From Plantago ovata (Eukaryota; Streptophyta; Magnoliopsida; Lamiales; Plantaginaceae), in assembly GCA_028274465.1 (NCBI GenBank), contig CM051455.1, positions 107,630,942 to 107,694,941 on the forward strand: a DNA stretch of 64,000 nt. The letters run 5' to 3'. Shown here in pieces: positions 57,002 to 64,000 of the stretch. The translations under genes were made by a program, and so were the position numbers. Position 1 is the stretch's first letter. Each line of letters opens with the position of its first letter. Under the pieces are notes generated by a model that saw only the letters and a list, made by a program, of their open reading frames with translations, was not told where the DNA came from and ran no database searches.

Positions 57002-57012
57002 AAGGGGGAACT
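57002..57012 (+). promoter_or_regulatory. Internal polypurine-tract-like site
   Basis: AAGGGGGAACT lies between pol and the extra ORF and resembles the real tract before the 3' LTR (AAAAAGGGGGAAATT). It may mark where the element's 3' end lay before the cargo was gained. Another match, AAGGGGGAAAAG, is inside the extra ORF at 61743. Confidence 0.4.
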
Positions 57013-57192
57013 TTCAGCAAGTATCTAGGTTGTTAATTCAAACTCGCTGAAAAGATTCTTGTCTATTTCAGCAAGCAATCTATCCCTTAAAACTCGGTAA
57101 AATCAATTTGTGACGTTAATCGGGCACAGATAAACTCGTAATAATCATGACATGAAATTCAATCGTGACCATTGATTAAAAGGAGTTACTTA

Positions 57193-57357
57193 TCTAACGG
57201 CTAACAAAACAAAGAGAGAGAGTGCTCTAACGGTTTTAGGTAGTGGGCCACTACGCATTCAATGCAAAGGCTCCACTAACTTCAGTGTTTCTCTGTTTTA
57301 CCCTTGCTGAGAGCTCAAATCGATTGATTTTCTCACACACCAGAGACACTATATAAA
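57193..57357 (+). promoter_or_regulatory. Internal promoter of the extra ORF: two MSA elements and a TATA box
   Basis: TCTAACGGCT (57193-57202) and TCTAACGGTT (57226-57235) both fit the mitosis-specific activator consensus YCYAACGGYY bound by three-repeat MYB factors. TATATAAA follows at 57350-57357, and the first ATG of the extra ORF is 136 bp further on. G2/M-linked expression is an inference. Confidence 0.5.
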
Positions 57358-57492
57358 GAAGGAGTTAGAGAAATGACAAAATTCTTTAACTCACATTTCC
57401 TTTCTCTGCAAATTTTAGCCTGAATCTACTGTACCTCCGGTCAAAAAGCAAACTATCTCTTTTCGTACACATTTTCTTGCTCTATAAAAGAA

Positions 57493-57786
57493 ATGGCTCC
57501 CAAGAGACAGTCTTCTAAGTCCTCAAAGTCGTCAAAGGTTGACAGTGCTGAAACACGCACTGCTCCGGTGACTACTCCGGCCACAAACACAACGAAAGTT
57601 GTGTTGAAAAATGACCGAATCTCAGAAAAACCTATGCCTCCGTCATATCTTGACACTGCAAAGTGTGAGATGATGATGCAATGGAGAGGTTTTGCAAAAG
57701 AAAAGTACATTAGGTACTTTTATGAACAAGAACTCGATGACGAAAATGAAGAGGCGCTTGAGTTTATCAAGCAGCAAGGCTCATGA
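57493..57786 (+). CDS. Extra ORF, N-terminal part (97 aa)
   Basis: Starts AAAGAAATGGCTCCC, a good plant start context, encoding MAPKRQSSKSSKSSK and then a conserved-looking block (AKCEMMMQWRGFAKEKYIRY). It stops at TGA 57784-57786, which overlaps the ATG of the next frame (ATGA). The block up to the stop resembles the opening of plant retroelement extra ORFs, so the two parts were probably one protein and a single-base slip near 57780 separates them. Coupled translation across ATGA is the less likely alternative. Confidence 0.55.
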   Translation: MAPKRQSSKSSKSSKVDSAETRTAPVTTPATNTTKVVLKNDRISEKPMPPSYLDTAKCEMMMQWRGFAKEKYIRYFYEQELDDENEEALEFIKQQGS

Positions 57787-59558
57787 ACTTTATCTCTGCT
57801 CGCACTAAGCAAGTGAGCATGATTGATACAATGGAATTCTACAACAATGCAGAAATCCAGTCCCTTACAGACAGTAAAGGAGTCACTGAAAAAGTGATCC
57901 TTACTTATGTTCAGAACACGCAAATCGTCCTGAAATGGACTGATTTAGCGGAGATTTTTCAGATTCCAATCACTGGAACTGAAGAAGACGTCACTGCCAC
58001 TGACGAAGAAATTGAAGCTTTCTACAGTGACGTCAAAAATGAGAAAATGAAGAAAGGAGAGATAGCTCCCGTGACTTGGACAAAGCACGTTAAGAGAAAG
58101 CATCTCTGCCATTCACTTGGTCTAGTAGCTCTGCTACTAATAAAAGTTCTTGACTCCCAAGTTGGAGGAATTGACCAAGTAGGCCTGAGAAGATGGCCAT
58201 TGCTGATGCATATCCATGAAAATAAAACGGAACTTAACTGGGCTAAGTACATTTTCAACAGGCTTGTTGATTGTGTTACTAAGTTTAAGGTAAAGGTAGA
58301 AGACAACAAGGTCTCACCTTCCTTTCCAGTTATGTATGGAATCAATATATGCTACATCCTTGAACATTTCAGGATTCAGCTAAGAAACCCATTGCCAATC
58401 AAGAAATCTGTGTGCAATGTGGGAAGATCTTTCTACAAGCAGAATGTACCTAAGATTGCTGGAAAGAAAACTAAGAAGACAACAACTGCAAATGTTATCA
58501 GCACAAGCCAGCAAGAAAGGTATACAACAGCTGCAGATGTTACCACTCAGCAACTTAGAGATGAAACTGCTGTTGGTGGTGGTAACACAAAAGAAACTGC
58601 TGTAGAAAATCAACAAGGTACGTGTACAAGAGCCGTTGCTGAAAATGCAACTATAGATGACTCTGGGAAACTGGAGAAATTTAACAAGAAAAAGAGGAAA
58701 GCTGATGATGACACTCAGACTGCAGCGTCATCAGCAAACCCCGTACCTAAGAGGAAACGGACGAGCAACAAAAGGAAGAAAACACTGGCTCGCCAGTCAG
58801 TCCCTGATGTCCAAGACCTCTCAGTCAATTCCCAGACAAATGCTGAAACGCATTTGCCAGTAGATGTTGCTGAGGTAATTACTGAAGCCTATGTCAGCAA
58901 TGTTGAAGTGTTTGCGGAAGCCTTCAACAATCAACTCAATGTTGATAATTCTACTGAGAATAGACCACAAGGCAGTGGAAATGAAATTTCTGCCCAAGTC
59001 CCAGATATCTACATTGTAGATAACTTAGATGATCCAACTTTGAGACCAGCAAGTGATATTGCCACTGATCTGCAAAGAGCGGCACTTGCTGATGCTGCTG
59101 AAAAGATGGTTGCTGAACAAGCAACTCATCAAGTTGCTGAAACACCGCTTGCTGAAGGACCAGTTGCTGAGACAGCAATGGTTCAGGTTCATGAAGTTGC
59201 TGAAACTCAAGAAGCATTTTTCAACGATGCATCTCGTGATGCTGAGAATACTGGCCCAAGTTCACCCAAGACATCAATTGATAAAGTCCAGCTTGTACTG
59301 GAAGAATTAAGCAAACAAATGGAGTTGGAAATTGAAGAATCATCCAACAAATCAATTGATATCTTCATGACAAGCAGTGAGCTTAAAGGTCAAGATGCTT
59401 CTGCTCAACTTGTCATTTTAGAGACAAGGGAGATTGCTGAAACTGCACAACTTTCTCAACTAGAGCAAAATCAGAAGTCTGCTGAAGAAACAGTCCAAGA
59501 AGATGAAGAAACTGTTAATGCTGAAAGGACTGAGCCACAACCTGTCCTTCTTCAGCAG

Positions 59559-59633
59559 GTAGTTAATTCAACCATCAGTAAAACTTCAATTTCTGAAAAT
59601 TGTTCTTTTTCTAATATTATACTATCTCTACAG
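59559..59633 (+). other. Intron-like segment 1 in extra ORF (75 nt)
   Basis: CAG|GTAGTTAATTC at the 5' end and CTACAG|AC at the 3' end, with a branch-point-like TTCTAAT 20 nt before the acceptor. AT-rich, phase 0, length divisible by three and free of stops, so the frame is open whether or not it is spliced. Confidence 0.6.
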
Positions 59634-59702
59634 ACTTCTCAAGATGCAAGTCAGATGGTTGCGGAAGCCTCTGCACCAGAACCAACACTCCCTGCTCAGC
59701 AG

Positions 59703-59774
59703 GTAGTTAATAATTTTGGTATAAAAACTAAGTTTTACAGCTTAGTACTTGTGTCTAACTCTAATTTATTTCAG
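59703..59774 (+). other. Intron-like segment 2 in extra ORF (72 nt)
   Basis: CAG|GTAGTTAATAA to TTATTTCAG|GATG, with CTAAC and CTAAT before the acceptor. Phase 0, AT-rich, multiple of three. It shares GTAGTTAAT with segment 1. Confidence 0.6.
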
Positions 59775-59852
59775 GATGAACAAATGGAGGATGCTACTCA
59801 AGCTCCTCATGGAATGGAAATTGTATTACATGAGCTTGCTGACTCTCAGCAG

Positions 59853-59927
59853 GTAAATCATGTTTCAGATATAAACTCTAAAACAATTCTCCAAACCATT
59901 CCTGATCTAAATAACATTCTTTTTCAG
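59853..59927 (+). other. Intron-like segment 3 in extra ORF (75 nt)
   Basis: CAG|GTAAATCATG to CATTCTTTTTCAG|GCTC with CTAAATAAC upstream. Phase 0, multiple of three. A fourth donor (CAA|GTAAGTTC at 59976) follows without a clear acceptor. Confidence 0.6.
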
Positions 59928-60851
59928 GCTCAAAAGGAGACCACTGAAGTGGTACTCATCACTGAAGATCATCAAGTAAGTTCTGAGGAACTGTACTTGA
60001 ACTTCAAAAGGACAACTTTGTCAAGAGTTGCTAAGTCCGTCAGCAACTGGCAAAGGTACAGGCGGATGGATTTCTCAGATCTTCACCTCCATCTCTGAAA
60101 CGAGAAAAAGAGATCTTCTCTGCTGAAGCTCGAAACATTTGTCCACTCCATCCTTCATGAAGAAATGTCATATTCTCAGCAAATGAGCTCCAATCTGATT
60201 GCTCAAATCAGAGAGAATATGAAGGAAAAATTCAAGAGTGCCTCTCCAGCTGAACAAGCTGTGATGCTCAAAGGTCTATTTGTACCTGTGGTGGCTGATC
60301 CCCACAAAATCAATAAGGAAGAGGAAGTGACAAGTGTTGCTTTGTATAAGCACGTTGAGCTAGTCATTCTGACAGACGATGATGATGAAGAAGAAGATGA
60401 GAACATTCCCACTGATCCCAGTGATGATGAAGGGAAAGATTCCAAGGACAAGAAAGACGATGATGATGACAATCAAGGTCTAAGTCCTGATGCTGGAGGA
60501 GTTAAGTTGACAGTTGCTGAAAATGATCAATCTGAAAATTAGCAAGTTGAACAACAACAATCTCAGCAAGAACCTCAACCTCCTCCTGCTGATGCTGAAA
60601 ATCAAGCACCTGTGCAAGGTGCTGATACTGAAGAAGAATATGCCAGAAAAAGGGCTGCCTTGAAAAATGGCAAAAGTCCAGTTTCTGATGCCAAGGTTAC
60701 TGAAGAAAACCTTGATGATGATGACGAACAAGATGAAGATTACCAACGTGCTCTCCAGAACAGTCTCTTGAATCATGTAAGGCATACGCAGGATCTAGAA
60801 ATTGGTCAATCTTCAGGAGTGAGATCAAAGGAAGTCCCCTCCCTTCCATTT

Positions 60852-61027
60852 ACTACTGGCGAAACTCCAGTAATTGAGTCTCATACTCAATTAAAACTAA
60901 CTACTGGCGAAACTCCAGTTATTGAGCCCCAAACTCAATTGAAACAACTAACTACTGGCGAAACTCCAGTAATTGAGCCCCAAACTCAATTGAAACAACT
61001 AACTACTGGTGAAACTCCAGTTGTTGA
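60852..61027 (+). repeat. 48-51-bp minisatellite in the extra ORF (3.5 copies)
   Basis: Units start at 60852, 60900, 60951 and 61002, each beginning ACTACTGG(C/T)GAAACTCC. Encoded repeat TTGETPVIEPQTQLKQL. Units 2 and 3 are nearly identical, pointing to recent expansion. Confidence 0.9.
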
Positions 61028-63054
61028 GTCTGAAGCGTTGCCATCAACAACCACTCAACAAAAAGGAAGTGAAGCTACTGATAAAGGTTCTAAAGTTGCT
61101 CAACTTGATGAATCTGAGGATGATGACGACTTGTCAGAAAATGAAGATGAACAATCCAAGCTAGACCCAAAAGTCGTTCAGATTCCTCCTCCTGATTACA
61201 TCAATGATTTAGACGATGGTCTAAGAGCAGAATTGCTGATGCGTGATGATCAGTTTGCTTCAGAAATTAAGGTTCATTCCTTAACACCTCATTTAGTGCC
61301 GTTCCCAAGAGTTGAGGAGTTCACTCCCAGAATTCTAGCACTAAAGGAAGTCCATAATGCCTGCAAAGCTGAAGATGATGCATTGCTTGCTGAGAGCCCA
61401 CTTGACTTTGGAAAATTTTTGGCTACGGTGCTGAGACGCACTACTACTTTGACCATAGCTCAGAAAGACATCAGTCTTTATCACAAAAGCTATGAAGAAG
61501 ATGTAAGTCAAGCTCTAAAGCTAGCAAAGACCGCTCTTGTAAAGGCACAGACTTTTATGGATGAGAAGGCCGCAACAGAGAAAAGACATGAAGAGAACAT
61601 GATGAGCATTCAACAAGAGTTGTCAAGAATGACTTCTGACCAACAACAAATCATCATGAAATATAACAGTTTAAGCACTCTTGCTGAAAATTGCAATGAG
61701 TTTTATTCTCTGCACATCACTCCGATGTTGCAATCCATGTCTAAGGGGGAAAAGAAGAGTACCAGAAAAAGAAACCAAACCCCTCCTGCTGTTAATGTGT
61801 CACTACCTATAGAACCACTTGCTGAAAAAGAGCAAAGTTCAAAAAGGCAAGCAGAATCTTAGTTGAATCCAGCAAGTACCAAAAAGAGAAAAACCGCTGC
61901 TGAAACTCAAGATTTTTGCCATACTGAAAGTCATCAAAATCTGAATGAAGAAGATGATGAAGATGATGACAATCAAACAATAGCTCAAGCCATAAGAGCT
62001 AGACCCTTAACAACCTTGACCCCGTCTGGCCACTCAAAGCATTTTTCGTCTGACTCTTCAGCAAGAGATCAAGACAATGCTAAGACAAGAAGAAGAAGGC
62101 AAAGACAGGAAGAAAAGAGGCTGGCCAACATTGCTATTGGCTCCAGCATTGAATACACAAAGACCAGCAATGAAGAAACCACTCAGAATGTAATCAGAAA
62201 CATTCATGATTGCTGGATCTTAAAGCTGGAAGACTTGTTGGTGAATGAGTTCTTTCCTACAGCCATATTGAATCAAATGTTCAAATGGATTGAACTCAAG
62301 GTCCAAAGAAAGCAAAGGGAAGAATCCCTCCCAAGAAATATTGCTGGGAAATGGTTGAATCTTGAGATCCAAGTAAGAAGAATTGCCATTGGTAAGACAT
62401 ACAAACAAGAACCAAATCTGATCAAACCACCTGGCATCGCTTACTACTCTGACCCAGTAACAAAGAAAACAAAGAAGAGACTTGGATTGATTCCTTATGA
62501 GTACTTCTATCTCACTGCTAAGGATCAAGAAGAAGATCTTCTCTGGCTAAGAAAGATTCATCCGAAAAGCATTTCAGATACACAGCTTCTCCATGCCAGC
62601 AATTGGGGCATGCATTTGTGGGTAACTCGCTACATGGAAATGAATGCTGAAAAGCATCATCACACTGCCTGCAAAAATGCAAGAATTATTCAACTACAAG
62701 TCCGTAGGCTTATGGAAAACTACGAAAAGGACTGTGTTGAATTCACTGCACTTGTTGAGAAGAGTGTAAGAGAGATTTTGAGAAAATCCTCTGAAAGAGC
62801 TTAAGTCCATGTAATAGTTTTTGTTAAAGTTTTTGTTTGCTGATTCTGTTTAAGTTATCTATGCTATTTCATGTAAACTTCTGAAAGATAACTATCAGCA
62901 ATGAAACTTTTGACTCTTATTGGTTTTTGATTATGCAACTTACTTATGCTTACTGTTTAATTATTCAAGTATGCTTGCATTAATCAACTGATTTATTCAA
63001 CATTAGAAACCTCTAAAAGGGTAACAACTAATTTAGCCATGGATTGCTAACATC

Positions 63055-63069
63055 AAAAAGGGGGAAATT
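63055..63069 (+). promoter_or_regulatory. Polypurine tract
   Basis: AAAAAGGGGGAAATT ends where the 3' LTR begins with TGTTAGG. Confidence 0.9.
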
Positions 63070-64000
63070 TGTTAGGAAACTTGTAATTTTGATGAGCAAT
63101 TAACCATGCTAAATTAAGGGAAGTCCAATAACTAGTACTCTTAAGGTCCATAGGAATTTAGAATTTTAAGGACATTGTAAAAGAGGAACGTTTGCTGAAG
63201 ACTTAGATTAGGTGCTAGATAAGTTATTTCTTTAGCGTATGATGTATTTTATTTTCTGAAAAGAAAATAACTTATTGATGTTTTAGCTTATGATGTATCT
63301 TATTTTCTGAAAAGAAAATAACCTATTGAAGCATTTGCTGACGATGTACTTTGTTTATTACAAACAAACTATTGAAGCATTTCGAAACCGCTCAGAATCT
63401 TGAAGATTATTGAAGATCTGAAGACTTGAAGAATTCAAAGATCTGAAGACTTGAAGAATTAGAAGATCTGAAGACTTGAAGATTGTTGAAAGACTGGTAT
63501 CTACAAAGGCACGTGTTGCTCAGAAAGTGGAAACTTAAGCAACAGCATTGCATAAGTGAAAATCTGAAAGACAGAGTAGGTTGTGCTTGCAGAAACTGAG
63601 ACTAACCACTTGCTGATGGAAAATATGTGACCCCTTGCTGAAAGTACTTGAATTTGCGCTCCATTGTTACTGTTTGAATTCTATTCAAATATGCATTAAA
63701 TGCAAAGCTTACACGCGAAGGACATGAAGACTAGAAGACAAACAAGGACGCTGCTGAAAGTACAAAAGCAAGATAGTGACATGTTAAGGATCAAAAGCCT
63801 TGAAATTTAAAATTCAAACGGCTTCTTTCTTGCACTATAAATAGAGGTCATCCGGCGAAGAGTTGAAGTGTGTCAACAACGTGATCAAACTCTTACTTGT
63901 GCTTTAAACTCACATACCTTCAAATACTCTTACTGCCATTGATCCGTTCCAAGACTTAAAGCTTGAAAAAGCTACTTGTGAAGAAGTAGAACAAACTCGG
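63070..64000 (+). repeat. 3' LTR, first 931 bp (continues beyond window)
   Basis: Matches 49055-49970 with about 18 substitutions, one 12-bp insertion (near 63591) and a 3-bp one (near 63910). TATA box at 63836-63843. Confidence 0.9.

Larger units (their letters stand above)
57783..62804 (+). pseudogene. Giant extra ORF downstream of pol, three internal stops
   Basis: One frame stays open for 1674 codons except for TGA 60096-60098, TAG 60540-60542 and TAG 61860-61862. Residues 1-230 form a folded-looking domain (SMIDTMEFYNNAEIQSLTD, PVTWTKHVKRKHLCHSLGLV) like the putative plant transposon protein domain of other elements. Next come Lys-rich nuclear-signal-like patches, an A/E/Q-rich low-complexity region with three intron-like segments, four 48-51-bp repeats, a coiled coil (about 61440-61740), and a C-terminal domain (EDLLVNEFFPTAILNQMFKW to REILRKSSERA). 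There is no signal peptide or membrane helix, so the label envelope-like is not supported. Function unknown. Confidence 0.65.
49055..64000 (+). mobile_element. Ty1/copia element, SIRE/Maximus-like, with cargo ORF; right end outside window
   Basis: Order: 5' LTR, initiator-Met primer site, gag, pol (protease, integrase, RT, RNase H), about 6.4 kb more, polypurine tract, 3' LTR. The long Gag, long LTRs and YVDDIIFGS in the RT fit the SIRE/Maximus lineage, which often carries an extra ORF after pol. If the 3' LTR is full length the element is about 15.7 kb. Comparison of the first 916 LTR bases shows about 18 substitutions plus a 12-bp and a 3-bp indel, near 2%, so insertion is recent on a plant time scale. 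Internal stops show this copy is not autonomous. Confidence 0.9.

Noticed and set aside
57783..62804. Envelope-like protein of a retrovirus-like element
   Set aside because: Extra ORFs of SIRE elements are often called env-like, but this one shows no signal peptide, no transmembrane segment and no fusion or cleavage motif.

Overview
This is plant nuclear DNA, most likely from a eudicot. It is AT-rich, with spliced genes, large LTR retrotransposons and no bacterial features. The host genes that can be recognised are an INCENP/WYRD-type inner centromere protein with a complete IN-box, a C2-domain CAR-type protein and an F-box protein. Nothing in the sequence fixes the genus. One 100-N assembly gap lies at 29213-29312.

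Layout. (1) 1-11.5 kb is nested transposon debris: a complete non-autonomous LTR element in minus orientation (1768-5443, target duplication AGAAG) that splits a host ORF; a second LTR-type element with an unfamiliar ORF (about 5.6-7.07 kb); and a gag-protease-only Ty3/gypsy relic carrying two clusters of GGGGCGA-N-TCGCCCC palindromes. (2) 12.0-23.4 kb, minus strand: an 11-exon INCENP gene whose CDS I could join in frame throughout (1874 aa). Exons 3-5 are a tandem triplication of a 1.36-1.38 kb exon-plus-intron unit. (3) 24.3-29.8 kb, plus strand: a TATA and telo-box promoter, a splice-rich leader, four long inverted-repeat hairpins, and at least ten ~155-166 nt units. Nine of these units keep a pre-miRNA-like hairpin enclosed by C-box (ATGATGA) and D-box (CTGA) motifs, mostly closed by a short terminal stem. 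This is the most unusual part of the window. (4) 29.9-42.4 kb: small minus-strand genes in paralogous sets (A/B; an F-box gene C; D/F/E), interleaved with six 70-71 nt tRNA-like repeats that have A-box, B-box and T-run. A reverse-transcriptase element with a restriction-like endonuclease sits between two (AAT)n microsatellites. (5) 42.4-49.0 kb: repeat-rich spacer around the CAR gene. (6) 49.06 kb to the window end: a large Ty1/copia SIRE/Maximus-like element, about 15.7 kb if complete, with 1.64-kb LTRs that differ by about 2%.

The copia element carries gag and pol plus about 5.3 kb of extra coding sequence downstream of pol. That cargo has its own MSA motifs, TATA box and start codon, and three in-frame 72-75 nt segments that look like real introns, as if a host transcription unit had been captured. 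Pol has one internal stop and the extra ORF has three, so this copy is not intact.

All family calls come from motif recognition by eye. Exon joins were checked for GT-AG boundaries and codon phase.
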